Below are positions 42,690 through 51,812 of a stretch of 64,000 nucleotides of DNA, piece by piece. Under the pieces are notes generated by a model that was not told where the DNA came from, ran no database searches, and worked only from the letters and a program-made list of their open reading frames with translations. The translations under genes were made by a program, and so were the position numbers. This DNA is from Dyadobacter endophyticus (lineage in GTDB: Bacteria > Bacteroidota > Bacteroidia > Cytophagales > Spirosomataceae): the NCBI RefSeq assembly GCF_014641595.1, contig NZ_BMIA01000002.1, positions 1,302,001 through 1,366,000 on the forward strand, given 5' to 3'. How positions within the stretch are numbered: position 1 is the stretch's first letter; the number at the start of each line of letters is the position of its first letter.

Positions 42690-44576
42690 CTATTTAATGA
42701 TCTCCACTTCCAGGGAACTTGGAGCTCCGGCCTGATGATAAATCGTGTGTTTAGCAGTGGTAAAATCCGAATCCTCTGCTTTGTAGATATTCCCTATGTA
42801 CTTCTGCGGGTTGCGGTCGAACAGCGGGAATGCCGTGCTTTGCACTTGCACCATCACGCGATGGCCCTTTTTGAAGGTATGCAGCACATCCTGCAAACGG
42901 AATTTCAGATCGGTAATTTTGCCCGCAACAACCGGTTCCGGTTTTTCGAAACTGTTACGGAAGCGGGCACGCATTACTTCGCTCCGTACCATTTGCTGAT
43001 AACCGGCGAGTACCACTTTCGGATCGGGCATATAGGCGTGGTTCTTTTCGTCGTCAGGGTAAACGTCGATCAGTTTCACAAAGAAATCGGCATCGGTACC
43101 GGTGGTGCTAAATTTCAGCAAGGCATTAATTTCGCCTCCAAGGGTAAGGTCTTCGGTCAGGATATCCGTTTCGAAAACGAGCACGTCGGGGCGGGTCCCT
43201 GCAAAGCGCTGGTCTTCCGACATATATTCAAATGGCGTAAAACCCGACATTTGCTTGTAATTGGCCGTGTAAGGCACCGGTTTCGACGGGTCGCTCACGT
43301 ATTCGGTCACCGATTTGCTTTCTTTCGGCGCATCGAAATCCAGTTTACCTTTTGAATGGAAATAAAGCTTGCGTTTTTCCGCATTTGCTACCGGCCATTT
43401 ATCGAACGTCTTCCATTCTTTTTTACCCGTGTCAAACAAATAAGCCTCCGGTAGGCCGGTCTTTCCGTCACCGGCTTCCTTCAAAAAGTGCTTGAAGAAT
43501 TTCGCTTCAATATTGTTTTGGTAAAAAGTAGCAATGCTATCGCCAAAATAAATGTCGTTGTGCAAAGTATGCCCGGTTTCGCGGCTCCACCGGCCGTGCC
43601 CAAATGGCCCTACCACCAATGTATTGTACATGGAAGGATTGTTCCTTTCCAGTGTTTTATAGGTATTCAAAGGGCCATACAAATCCTCGGCATCGAACCA
43701 GCCACCCACGGTCATGAATGCATGTTTCACGCCTTTCAAATGCGGCAGGATATCGCGTTTTTTCCAGAACTCATCTTTATTGGGATGCTCGACGGTCTCT
43801 TGCCAGTAAAAATTCTTTGAATAATATTTGTCAAAATTCTTCAAAGAACCCATTTCCAGGTTGAATGTATAACCGTCCGGCTTTGGCGTGAACATTTCGC
43901 CCGCAAACCAGGAATCCGTGGTTGGCTTCGGCGGCTTGATGCCGAAAACCGGGAACGTGAGGTAATATCCCTGCGTAAATGCACCGTTGTGATGGAAATC
44001 ATCGAAAAAGAAATCGGCGATCGGTGCCTGCGGCGACGAGGCTTTCAATGCGGGGTGACCGGCCAACGCGCTGGCTGTCGTATAAAAACCGGGATACGAA
44101 ATGCCCCATTGCCCCACACGGCCATTGTTGTTCGCGACGTTTTTAAGCAGCCATTCGATTGTATCGTAAGTATCCGAGGCCTCATCGACGTCGTTGTTAC
44201 CTTTTTTCTGGTCGATATGCGGCGTCATGTTCGTCCACACGCCCTCGCTCAGGTAGCGGCCGCGCACATCCTGGTATACGAATATGAACTTGTCGCGCAT
44301 CAGCGTCGGGCTCGGGCCCAGTCGCGGCGGGTATTTATCGGCACCGTAGGGAGCCACGCTGTAACACGTGCGCTGCATTAAAAAGGGGTATTTCTTGTCG
44401 GCAGAAGCATCCTTGGGCGAGTAGACGATCGTATGAAGCTTCACGCCGTCCCGCACCGGAATGTCGTATTCCGCTTTCGAATAATTTTCGCGGATGTATT
44501 GCTCGTCGGATGCAACTTGTCCATAAACATGCTGAGCCAGCACGATGAGTGCTGCCCGAAGTAGATTTTTGATCAT
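42690..44576 (-). CDS. CocE/NonD (X-Pro dipeptidyl-peptidase S15-like) hydrolase
   Basis: A 628-residue alpha/beta hydrolase with a signal-like N terminus ending near residue 20 (V-Y-G-Q). The nucleophile lies in G-Q-W-G-I-S-Y-P-G (Ser near 160), an Asp candidate in V-G-G-W-F-D and the His candidate in G-P-F-G-H-G-R-W. The C-terminal jelly-roll domain (about 420-628) includes F-E-T-D-I-L-T-E-D-L-T-L-G-G, as in S15/CocE enzymes. Members release X-Pro dipeptides or open esters, amides and beta-lactams. Both neighbours are co-oriented, with gaps of 9 and 11 bp. Pairing with an S9 prolyl peptidase favours peptide substrates, but an ester is not excluded. Confidence 0.88.
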   Translation of the reverse strand: MIKNLLRAALIVLAQHVYGQVASDEQYIRENYSKAEYDIPVRDGVKLHTIVYSPKDASADKKYPFLMQRTCYSVAPYGADKYPPRLGPSPTLMRDKFIFVYQDVRGRYLSEGVWTNMTPHIDQKKGNNDVDEASDTYDTIEWLLKNVANNNGRVGQWGISYPGFYTTASALAGHPALKASSPQAPIADFFFDDFHHNGAFTQGYYLTFPVFGIKPPKPTTDSWFAGEMFTPKPDGYTFNLEMGSLKNFDKYYSKNFYWQETVEHPNKDEFWKKRDILPHLKGVKHAFMTVGGWFDAEDLYGPLNTYKTLERNNPSMYNTLVVGPFGHGRWSRETGHTLHNDIYFGDSIATFYQNNIEAKFFKHFLKEAGDGKTGLPEAYLFDTGKKEWKTFDKWPVANAEKRKLYFHSKGKLDFDAPKESKSVTEYVSDPSKPVPYTANYKQMSGFTPFEYMSEDQRFAGTRPDVLVFETDILTEDLTLGGEINALLKFSTTGTDADFFVKLIDVYPDDEKNHAYMPDPKVVLAGYQQMVRSEVMRARFRNSFEKPEPVVAGKITDLKFRLQDVLHTFKKGHRVMVQVQSTAFPLFDRNPQKYIGNIYKAEDSDFTTAKHTIYHQAGAPSSLEVEIIK

Positions 44577-44585
44577 AGTTTGTGA

Positions 44586-45509
44586 TTATTTTCTCTTATA
44601 AAAATTCAGTGATACGCTCGCGGCATTTCCCTTTTCACTCAGTGTGTAAAACCCCTTATTTTCATTTTCGAAACAGATCGCCTCACCTTGCGGTTCAAGG
44701 GCCACTATCAAAGTTTTGTTCGCGGATTTAACGAGCGTCTGGCCGACAGTTTCACCAGTACTTCTTTTCCAGTAATATACCGCCAGATAGGTACGCACGA
44801 CGATTTCACCTCCGTCTTTGGAAATGCTGCCCGCGGTAGCAAGTGCAACGCCCGGTACAGTACCTATTTTTTCGGCAACCGTTACATCGTTTGCCGATTG
44901 CGGGTAGGCCAATCTGTAAATATTGGTATTCTGCATTTCCTTCGACAACACGAAAATATCCTTCGTTACCGGGTCAACGATCAGTGCTTCGGCATCGCGG
45001 GCGCCGTCGGGATAGCTGAAAGTGATCTTTTGCAATGCATTCTGGTTAAAAGAACCGTCGATACCGGTGATTTCAGGGATGCGGTAAATGGTATTGGTGG
45101 AAGTAACCGGCTGATTATTGTTACCAATGTCGGCGATGTACACATACGACACGCCATTATCCGGTCCCGGGCCTACCGCCACTTCCTCCCAGTCGTGGTT
45201 ATTGCTGCCGGGTACATTATATTGTTTGATGCTTTTCCCGTCCTTGCTGACCAGGTACAACGAATTGGGCTGACCGGAATCCTGGATCGTCCAGAGGTAA
45301 CCGGGCATCGAGGCGCTTGCTGCCATACCCGATGCTTCGTCGATCACACCGGCGGCGACCGGGAACTGTTCGGGGGTTGTTTCGAACTGGTCGGAGTTGC
45401 CATTTCCGCCGGGTGACGGCTCCGGGTCGCTGCATGAACAGGTTACGGAAAAAACAAGTGAAGAAAGTAGCAGCCCCACTCGTCCGCCCACGCTGTCATA
45501 TATTTTCAT
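44586..45509 (-). CDS. beta-propeller-like lipoprotein of unknown function
   Basis: A 307-residue lipoprotein from ATG 45509; ATG 45518 would add three residues. A lipobox-like T-C-S-C follows the hydrophobic segment at about residue 26. The rest has repeated units of propeller type: E-A-S-G-M-A-A-S, W-T-I-Q-D-S-G, Y-I-A-D-I-G-N-N, D-A-E-A-L-I-V-D-P, I-F-V-L-S-K-E and a final E-A-I-C-F. I recognise no specific family. It is the first gene of the operon with the S15/CocE and S9 peptidases (9-bp gap) and diverges from aspS. It could hold or feed substrates to those peptidases at the envelope; that link is inference. Confidence 0.75.
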   Translation of the reverse strand: MKIYDSVGGRVGLLLSSLVFSVTCSCSDPEPSPGGNGNSDQFETTPEQFPVAAGVIDEASGMAASASMPGYLWTIQDSGQPNSLYLVSKDGKSIKQYNVPGSNNHDWEEVAVGPGPDNGVSYVYIADIGNNNQPVTSTNTIYRIPEITGIDGSFNQNALQKITFSYPDGARDAEALIVDPVTKDIFVLSKEMQNTNIYRLAYPQSANDVTVAEKIGTVPGVALATAGSISKDGGEIVVRTYLAVYYWKRSTGETVGQTLVKSANKTLIVALEPQGEAICFENENKGFYTLSEKGNAASVSLNFYKRK

Positions 45510-45524
45510 AGAAAACACTTCATG

Positions 45525-45552
45525 TTAGATTTGCTAAAAATACGTACTTTTG
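45525..45552 (+). promoter_or_regulatory. candidate aspS promoter
   Basis: TACTTTTG at 45545-45552 matches TAnnTTTG and TTAG at 45525-45528 is a weak -33 at 16-bp spacing. The aspS ATG is 50 bp downstream. It sits in the 92-bp gap to the divergent lipoprotein gene. Confidence 0.4.
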
Positions 45553-45601
45553 CCGCATTTATTATCAGCGACTTTCATTATATCAGTATTAAAATAGTTA
45601 T

Positions 45602-47359
45602 ATGTTACGTACACATACCTGCGGGGAATTAAGCTTAGGACATGTAAATCAAGACGTTGTATTATGTGGTTGGGTTCAGCGTGTCCGCGACAAAGGAGGC
45701 ATGATCTGGCTCGATCTGCGTGACCGTTACGGCATCACCCAGCTTCTTTTCGAAGAGGGCAAAACCCCTGCAAATGTGTTGGAAACTGCCCGCTCGCTAG
45801 GCCGTGAATTCGTGATTTCGGCCAAAGGTTCGGTGATCGAACGTCTGTCTAAAAATGATAAGATCGCCACCGGCGACATCGAAATCCGCGTGGCAGAACT
45901 CAGCATTCTGAACCCCGCGAAACTGCCCCCGTTCCTGATCGAAGACGAAACCGACGGCGGCGACGATATCCGCATGAAATACCGCTACCTCGACCTTCGC
46001 AGAAATACGGTTCGTCAAAACCTCCAACTACGTCACCAGGTTGCACGTTACACCCGCGCTTACCTCGACAATCTGAATTTCATCGAAGTAGAAACGCCGG
46101 TTCTGATCAAATCCACACCGGAAGGCGCCCGCGATTTCGTAGTACCTAGCCGGATGAACCCCGGAGAATTTTATGCTTTGCCCCAATCGCCACAAACATT
46201 CAAACAGCTTCTGATGGTGGCCGGTTTCGACCGTTACTATCAGATTGTAAAGTGTTTCCGCGACGAGGATTTGCGCGCCGACCGTCAGCCTGAGTTCACC
46301 CAGATCGACTGCGAGATGTCGTTTGTAACCCAGGAGGATGTGTTGAATACATTCGAGGGTATGATCCGCGAGCTTTTCTCGAAAGTGAAGGGATTCGACC
46401 TGCCGACAGTTCCCCGCATGACTTACGCCGATGCCATGCGTCTCTATGGCTCCGACAAGCCGGATATCCGTTTCGACATGTCATTTGTCGAGCTGAAAGG
46501 CGAAGACCGGGACCTTACTTCCGGAAAAGGTTTCGGCGTATTCGATGATGCCGGCCTTGTGGTGGGTATCAATGCTGCCGGCTGCGCGGGTTACACGAGA
46601 AAGCAGGTCGACGAGCTGACCGACTGGATCAAGCGCCCGCAAATTGGTGCGAAAGGATTGGTCTATGTGCGTTACAATACCGATGGATCGATCAAATCGT
46701 CCGTTGACAAATTTTACACAGAAGAAGAACTTAAAAAATGGGTTGAAGCGTTCGATGCTAAACCGGGCGATCTTTTATTGATCCTTTCGGGACAAGGTGA
46801 TAAAACCCGCAAGCAACTTAATGAGCTGCGCCTCGAAATAGGCTCGCGCCTGGAGCTGCGCAACCCCGACGAATACCGGGCCTTATGGGTGATCGACTTC
46901 CCTCTGCTGGAATTTGGCGAGGAAGAAAACCGCTGGTTTGCAATGCACCATCCATTCACCAGCCCGAAACCGGAGGATATCGGCCTGCTGGATAAAAATC
47001 TGGGCCTCGTAAGGGCGAATGCATACGATATGGTTATCAATGGCGTTGAAGTGGGCGGAGGTTCTGTCCGGATATTCGAGAAAGAACTGCAGCGTAAAAT
47101 GTTTGAAATCCTCGGGTTCTCGGCTGAGGAAGCGCAGGAGCAATTCGGCTTCCTGATGAATGCATTTGAATTCGGCGCACCTCCTCACGCCGGTATCGCA
47201 TTTGGTTTCGACAGGCTTTGCTCTATTTTCGGCGGTGCCGATTCGATCCGGGATTTCATCGCATTCCCCAAGAACAACTCCGGGCGTGATGTGATGATCG
47301 ATTCACCTTCGGCGATATCGGCTGGGCAATTGAAAGAGCTGGCAATTAAGGTGGACTGA
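45602..47359 (+). CDS. aspS: aspartate-tRNA ligase
   Basis: A 585-residue class II aminoacyl-tRNA synthetase that charges tRNA-Asp in the cytoplasm. The OB-fold anticodon-binding domain (about 1-110) has the bacterial G-W-V-Q-R-V-R-D-K-G-G start. The catalytic core includes K-Y-R-Y-L-D-L-R-R near 122-130 (motif 1 region), F-R-D-E-D-L-R-A-D-R-Q-P-E-F-T-Q near 219-234 (motif 2) and G-I-A-F-G-F-D-R-L near 533-541 (motif 3). The bacterial GAD insertion lies between motifs 2 and 3. Full length and intact. It is a single-gene unit: the lipoprotein operon diverges upstream and the polysaccharide cluster starts about 140 bp downstream. Confidence 0.97.
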   Translation: MLRTHTCGELSLGHVNQDVVLCGWVQRVRDKGGMIWLDLRDRYGITQLLFEEGKTPANVLETARSLGREFVISAKGSVIERLSKNDKIATGDIEIRVAELSILNPAKLPPFLIEDETDGGDDIRMKYRYLDLRRNTVRQNLQLRHQVARYTRAYLDNLNFIEVETPVLIKSTPEGARDFVVPSRMNPGEFYALPQSPQTFKQLLMVAGFDRYYQIVKCFRDEDLRADRQPEFTQIDCEMSFVTQEDVLNTFEGMIRELFSKVKGFDLPTVPRMTYADAMRLYGSDKPDIRFDMSFVELKGEDRDLTSGKGFGVFDDAGLVVGINAAGCAGYTRKQVDELTDWIKRPQIGAKGLVYVRYNTDGSIKSSVDKFYTEEELKKWVEAFDAKPGDLLLILSGQGDKTRKQLNELRLEIGSRLELRNPDEYRALWVIDFPLLEFGEEENRWFAMHHPFTSPKPEDIGLLDKNLGLVRANAYDMVINGVEVGGGSVRIFEKELQRKMFEILGFSAEEAQEQFGFLMNAFEFGAPPHAGIAFGFDRLCSIFGGADSIRDFIAFPKNNSGRDVMIDSPSAISAGQLKELAIKVD

Positions 47360-47413
47360 TCCGGCTTGTAGGCCGAATTAGAAACCGGCAAGTCTATTTG
47401 TTCGAAGTTTTTG

Positions 47414-47437
47414 TAGCTTTGCCCCTATATTAGGGGC
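47414..47437 (+). promoter_or_regulatory. -7-like element and small hairpin before the polysaccharide cluster
   Basis: TAGCTTTG at 47414-47421 resembles the -7 element; the -33 is not clear. Overlapping its end is a 6-bp stem (47421-47426 with 47432-47437) with a 5-base loop. Lying near the expected transcript start, it could shape the 5' mRNA or be an operator. Confidence 0.35.
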
Positions 47438-47500
47438 TTGTAACATTTATAGTCCCTGATTCTAAGTAATATTAAAATACACTGCATGCATTATCCATCT

Positions 47501-49876
47501 ATGACAAGACAATACATTGTCGCGCTTTTCACTGTATTTCTGGCATTATTTAGTTTTCAAGGTTACACTCAGAACACGGCACCCACAACCGCTCCCTCGC
47601 AACCCCAGGGTAATACACCCATCAATCCGAGCCAGGCTGTTGAATTCTATAACCAGGCGAAGAATGCCGGGATGTCCGATATGGACATTGAACGTGCCGC
47701 CCTCCAGAGAGGATATACACTCGACGACATTTCCTCTATCCGCAGGCGATTGCAGCAAACTACTCAGGATAATACAAAGCGAGATCCTAAACGTGATGCG
47801 CTCGACGAAACCAGGGAACAGGACGACCAGGATGAACTGGACGAGGAGACAAATAACGAGAATGACTCGACGTCCCTCCGCCGCGGAAGATCACGCAGAT
47901 TAAGCAGGACTTTCGGCTCAACCTTCTTTGGCCAGTCGACGGTAACCTTTGAACCGAATCTCCGGATTCCTACACCGAAGAACTACATCCTTGGGCCCGA
48001 TGACGAGCTCGTAGTCGATATTTATGGGAATTCGGTCGACAATTTTCGCATGAAAATCAGTCCCGAAGGTACTGTTAAGATGCTCAATCTGGCGCCTGTT
48101 TATGTGAATGGGCTTACCATCGAACAGGCGAGCGAACGAATTGTTAACAGGCTGCGACAAGCATACTCTACGCTGAACCGCCCGGGTTCAGGAACATATT
48201 CAACTATTACTTTGGGAAATGTACGCAGCATCCGTGTAATGGTGCTGGGTGAAGCCCTCAGACCAGGGACCTATACAGTTTCCTCACTTTCCACGGCATT
48301 TAACGCCCTTTATGTTTCAGGCGGACCGGGGCGCAACGGCTCGTATCGAAATATAGAGGTTGTGCGGAACAACAAGGTGATCAAAAAGATCGACTTGTAT
48401 CGTTTTCTTGTAGACGCCGATCTGCAAGATAACATAGCACTGCAAGATCAGGATATCATCTTGATCCGTCCTTTCGATTCACGAATAGAATTAACCGGCG
48501 AAGTCAAAAAAACGGGAATATTTGAGGCCAAACCCGGCGAAACGTTAAAGGATATTTTGCGCTACGCCGGAGGTTTTAACCCCGAAGCTTTTACCGGCCT
48601 TATCCAATATAAGCGCAATACAGGCAACAACTTTGTGATCGGTTCCATCGATTCGTCCCAGGTGGCGACTTTCCAGCCAAGAAATGGCGACTCTTTCACA
48701 GTGAAGCGTATTCTGGATGTAGTTGCAAACCAGGTTGAGATCAGAGGTGCGGTGACCCGTCCCGGCATTTACCCGCTCGACGAGCGCACTAAAACCGTTA
48801 AAGAGCTCATTACTATTTCTCAGGGAACCAGCCCCAGAGCATTCCTTAACCGCGCACTCCTCGAACGGGCCAGCGGCGAGACACAAACGGGTTTGGTGGC
48901 TATTGACCTAAGAAAGCTCCTGAACGGGGAAATTCCCGATATTGTGCTGCAACCAGGCGACGTTCTGACGATCAAATCGGTTGAGGACCTTCGCGAGTTT
49001 ACATATCTCTCAATAGGCGGATCCGTAATAAATCCCGGGGAATACTATTACTACAAGGATATTACGATTGCGGACCTTGTGTTTCAGGCCGGTGGCTATA
49101 CGGAGGGTGGGGTTCCTTACCGTATTGAAGTTTCCCGCCGCGTCAAAAACGATACGACAGGTCTGCCGGAGAACCAGAATGTACGAGTTTTTACGCTCAA
49201 CGTAGCCGACAACCTTGTAATTAACGAGGACGACCAAAAGTTCGAATTGCTGCCCTATGATATCGTTCTCGTCAGAAAATCGCCGAGATATGAAGTGCAG
49301 AAAACGGTAACTGTGGTTGGCGAAGTGATGTACCCGGGAACATATACGATCCGGAACAACTTTGAGAGAATTTCAGATCTGTTTACGAAAGTCGGAGGGC
49401 TGAAAAAGGAAGGCTACCTGAAAGGAGCCAAATTCTATCGAAATCAGGAACTCGTCGCCCTCGACCTTCAGGCCATTGCAGACAGACCTTCATTACCCGC
49501 CAACCTTCTTCTCGCAGATGGGGATACAATGGTAATTCCCAAAAAGTCTGAAACAATACGGATTCAAGGGGGAGTGTATAATCCTTCGCTCGTGAACTTT
49601 GACAAGAACTTTTCATTTAAGGAATATATTTCTCAGGCAGGAGGCTTCACAGAGCGGGCAAGGAAAAGCCGTACCTACGTTTCCCATCCTAACGGACGAA
49701 CGTATCGAACGACACGGCTTCTATTTTTCCGCTCGTATCCGAAGGTCGAACCCGGTTCAGTGATTACTATTCCAATGAAAACGGAAAGACCAGACAGACA
49801 AATGAGCCCTGGTGAGAGAGTCGCGATTATCTCTTTGATAAGCACATTGGCTATTACTGTGATTCGATTCCTCTAA
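47501..49876 (+). CDS. polysaccharide export outer-membrane protein (Wza/SLBB family)
   Basis: A 791-residue exporter from ATG 47501, which gives a compact signal peptide (M-T-R-Q-Y-I-V and hydrophobic run to about residue 22); ATG 47486 adds five residues. After a Gln/Asp/Glu/Arg-rich low-complexity part (about 85-145), the Poly_export domain starts with N-Y-I-L-G-P-D-D-E-L-V-V-D-I-Y-G. About six SLBB repeats follow (R-I-E-L-T-G-E-V, V-E-I-R-G-A-V-T-R-P-G-I-Y, T-V-V-G-E-V-M-Y-P-G-T-Y). A hydrophobic helix ends the protein. It should form the channel for the surface polysaccharide together with the Wzz/Wzc-like protein 29 bp downstream. Confidence 0.92.
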   Translation: MTRQYIVALFTVFLALFSFQGYTQNTAPTTAPSQPQGNTPINPSQAVEFYNQAKNAGMSDMDIERAALQRGYTLDDISSIRRRLQQTTQDNTKRDPKRDALDETREQDDQDELDEETNNENDSTSLRRGRSRRLSRTFGSTFFGQSTVTFEPNLRIPTPKNYILGPDDELVVDIYGNSVDNFRMKISPEGTVKMLNLAPVYVNGLTIEQASERIVNRLRQAYSTLNRPGSGTYSTITLGNVRSIRVMVLGEALRPGTYTVSSLSTAFNALYVSGGPGRNGSYRNIEVVRNNKVIKKIDLYRFLVDADLQDNIALQDQDIILIRPFDSRIELTGEVKKTGIFEAKPGETLKDILRYAGGFNPEAFTGLIQYKRNTGNNFVIGSIDSSQVATFQPRNGDSFTVKRILDVVANQVEIRGAVTRPGIYPLDERTKTVKELITISQGTSPRAFLNRALLERASGETQTGLVAIDLRKLLNGEIPDIVLQPGDVLTIKSVEDLREFTYLSIGGSVINPGEYYYYKDITIADLVFQAGGYTEGGVPYRIEVSRRVKNDTTGLPENQNVRVFTLNVADNLVINEDDQKFELLPYDIVLVRKSPRYEVQKTVTVVGEVMYPGTYTIRNNFERISDLFTKVGGLKKEGYLKGAKFYRNQELVALDLQAIADRPSLPANLLLADGDTMVIPKKSETIRIQGGVYNPSLVNFDKNFSFKEYISQAGGFTERARKSRTYVSHPNGRTYRTTRLLFFRSYPKVEPGSVITIPMKTERPDRQMSPGERVAIISLISTLAITVIRFL

Positions 49877-49905
49877 CTATCAGCTAATACACACAGTAAA
49901 ATATT

Positions 49906-50976
49906 ATGTCTCAAAAAATCGTATCGGGCGAACAATACGAGCCAGCATTTGAAGTACATCTGTCTGACATTATCGCCTTTTTTCGAAAATACATTTTGCT
50001 TATAGCGATCATAGCGGTAGCATCTGCCATCCTGGGCTACCTTTCCAGCTATATACAAACTGAAAAGTATACTGCCAAAACCATTCTGCTCCCTGAATAC
50101 AGCGCCGCAAAATCATCACTTTTTGCCCTTGCGGTAAGCGGCAATAATACCGATGGCCCTGGGAACCTGACACCAGACTTGTATCCTAATGTACTAGAAA
50201 GCTCGTCCTTTGGCGAGTATCTTTTGAACCAGCCTGTTACTACACAATCCGGTCAAAAGTATGCTACCCTTAAATCATATTTAGCAAAGCCGTCGTCACC
50301 AGGATTGCTGGCAAGAATTCGTTCATTTTTCTCTTCCAATAAATCCGCCACCCTCCCGCACGGGCCTAAACTGGATCTCAAAGGTAGCGGGGTACTCTAT
50401 TATTCGAAGGAAGAGACCGCTTTGATATCCGGAGCAAAAAGTATGGTATCCGCTTCAATTGAACAAAAAAGTAACTTGATCTCCATTGAATCCGAATTAC
50501 CTGATCCTGTTTTAGCAGCATTGCTGGTGGAAAATGCTAAAAACTACCTTATCGACTATGTTGAGGATGTAAGAACTGCTAAGTTGAATCAGCAATTAAC
50601 CTTTTTAACCGGCCGAACCGAGGAAGCTAAAAAGCGCCTCAAAAGTGCCGAATATGCGCTTCAAAGCTATCGTGACCAAAACCGGAATGCATTCCTCAAT
50701 GTTGCGCGCATCGAAGAGCAGCGGTTACAGGCAGAATATACGTTAGCCCAGTCTATCTACTCCGACCTCGTCTTTAAACAGGAACAAATGCGAATAAGAG
50801 TAAAGGAAGAAAGGCCTGTTTTTAAAGTGCTTGAAACGACAAAAGTTCCTCTGACAACCAGCAGCCCCCATCGATTGATTATGGCGATACTTTTTGCAGG
50901 AATAGGTGCATTTGCCAGCCTGCTGTATATCGCTATTGTCAAAGAAAAATTTCACCAAAAATTAATGAAGGGCTAA
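49906..50976 (+). CDS. chain-length determinant (Wzz/Wzc-type, no kinase domain)
   Basis: A 356-residue inner-membrane protein. Membrane helix 1 spans about residues 26-48 and helix 2 about 325-345. The periplasmic part between them is long and helical, with a coiled-coil-like stretch at about 215-270 (L-N-Q-Q-L-T-F-L-T-G-R-T-E-E-A-K). Before helix 2 lies V-L-E-T-T-K-V-P-L-T-T-S-S-P-H-R, matching the P-x-x-P-x-x-P-x-R element of the family. There is no tyrosine-kinase domain, so control must be by another protein or absent. It sets chain length or bridges polymerase and exporter, and follows the Wza-type gene. Confidence 0.88.
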   Translation: MSQKIVSGEQYEPAFEVHLSDIIAFFRKYILLIAIIAVASAILGYLSSYIQTEKYTAKTILLPEYSAAKSSLFALAVSGNNTDGPGNLTPDLYPNVLESSSFGEYLLNQPVTTQSGQKYATLKSYLAKPSSPGLLARIRSFFSSNKSATLPHGPKLDLKGSGVLYYSKEETALISGAKSMVSASIEQKSNLISIESELPDPVLAALLVENAKNYLIDYVEDVRTAKLNQQLTFLTGRTEEAKKRLKSAEYALQSYRDQNRNAFLNVARIEEQRLQAEYTLAQSIYSDLVFKQEQMRIRVKEERPVFKVLETTKVPLTTSSPHRLIMAILFAGIGAFASLLYIAIVKEKFHQKLMKG

Positions 50977-51032
50977 TCCGTCCTCATTGATCTGTCATAA
51001 TTTTCATTCACACTAACGCGTAACATTAAACT

Positions 51033-51803
51033 ATGAAGGTTGTCTTACTTGCGGGGGGTCTTGGGACCAGATTATCCGAGGAAACTGTGTCGAGACCTAA
51101 ACCGATGGTAGAGATTGGCGGAAAGCCTATTCTCTGGCACATTATGAAAATCTACGCGGCACACGGCTTCAATGACTTCGTAATTTGCCTCGGATACAAA
51201 GGCTACGTAATCAAAGAATACTTTGCTAATTACTTTCTTCACCAGTCGGATGTTACCTTCGACATGAAGGAAAATAAAATGGAAATACACAACTCGCAAG
51301 CCGAACCATGGAAAGTAACCCTGGTGGATACCGGTTACGAAACCATGACGGGCGGGCGGGTTAAAAGAGTAGCTCAATACATCAAAGACGAGCCTTTTCT
51401 ACTTACATACGGTGACGGCGTGGGCGATGTGGACATCTCCGGCCTGATCGAATACCATCGCCAAAACAAGAAACTTTTGACCGTTACGGCTGTTCAGCCT
51501 TCGGGTCGTTTTGGCGCATTGAATATCGACGAAGGAAACCAGGTAAATTCATTTTTAGAGAAGCCTAAGGGCGACGGAGCATGGATCAATGGCGGTTTCT
51601 TCATTTGTGAACCTAAGGTGCTGGACTACATTTCAGGAGACAGCACGGTGTTCGAGGCAGAACCTCTCGAACGAATTGCCGCCGACGGCCAAATGGTGGC
51701 TTACAAACACACTGGTTTCTGGAAACCAATGGACACGCTTCGTGATAAGCATGAGCTGGAAAACCTCTGGAGCTCGAACAATGCCCCCTGGAAAAACTGG
51801 TAA
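51033..51803 (+). CDS. rfbF: glucose-1-phosphate cytidylyltransferase
   Basis: A 256-residue nucleotidyltransferase that makes CDP-glucose from CTP and glucose-1-phosphate. The signature V-V-L-L-A-G-G-L-G-T-R-L-S-E at residues 3-16 is followed by P-K-P-M-V-E-I-G-G-K-P-I-L-W-H-I-M, which separates the cytidylyl from the thymidylyl and uridylyl types. Later motifs are Y-G-D-G-V-G-D-V-D near 127 and G-G-F-F-I-C-E near 187. Length is normal. It opens the CDP-dideoxyhexose block: rfbG starts 10 bp later, and the further steps follow in order. Confidence 0.95.
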   Translation: MKVVLLAGGLGTRLSEETVSRPKPMVEIGGKPILWHIMKIYAAHGFNDFVICLGYKGYVIKEYFANYFLHQSDVTFDMKENKMEIHNSQAEPWKVTLVDTGYETMTGGRVKRVAQYIKDEPFLLTYGDGVGDVDISGLIEYHRQNKKLLTVTAVQPSGRFGALNIDEGNQVNSFLEKPKGDGAWINGGFFICEPKVLDYISGDSTVFEAEPLERIAADGQMVAYKHTGFWKPMDTLRDKHELENLWSSNNAPWKNW

Positions 51804-51812
51804 ACGAAGGTC

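Noticed and set aside
44688..45416. Rightward 242-codon frame
   Set aside because: Antisense to the propeller-like lipoprotein gene, which has a signal peptide and operon context.
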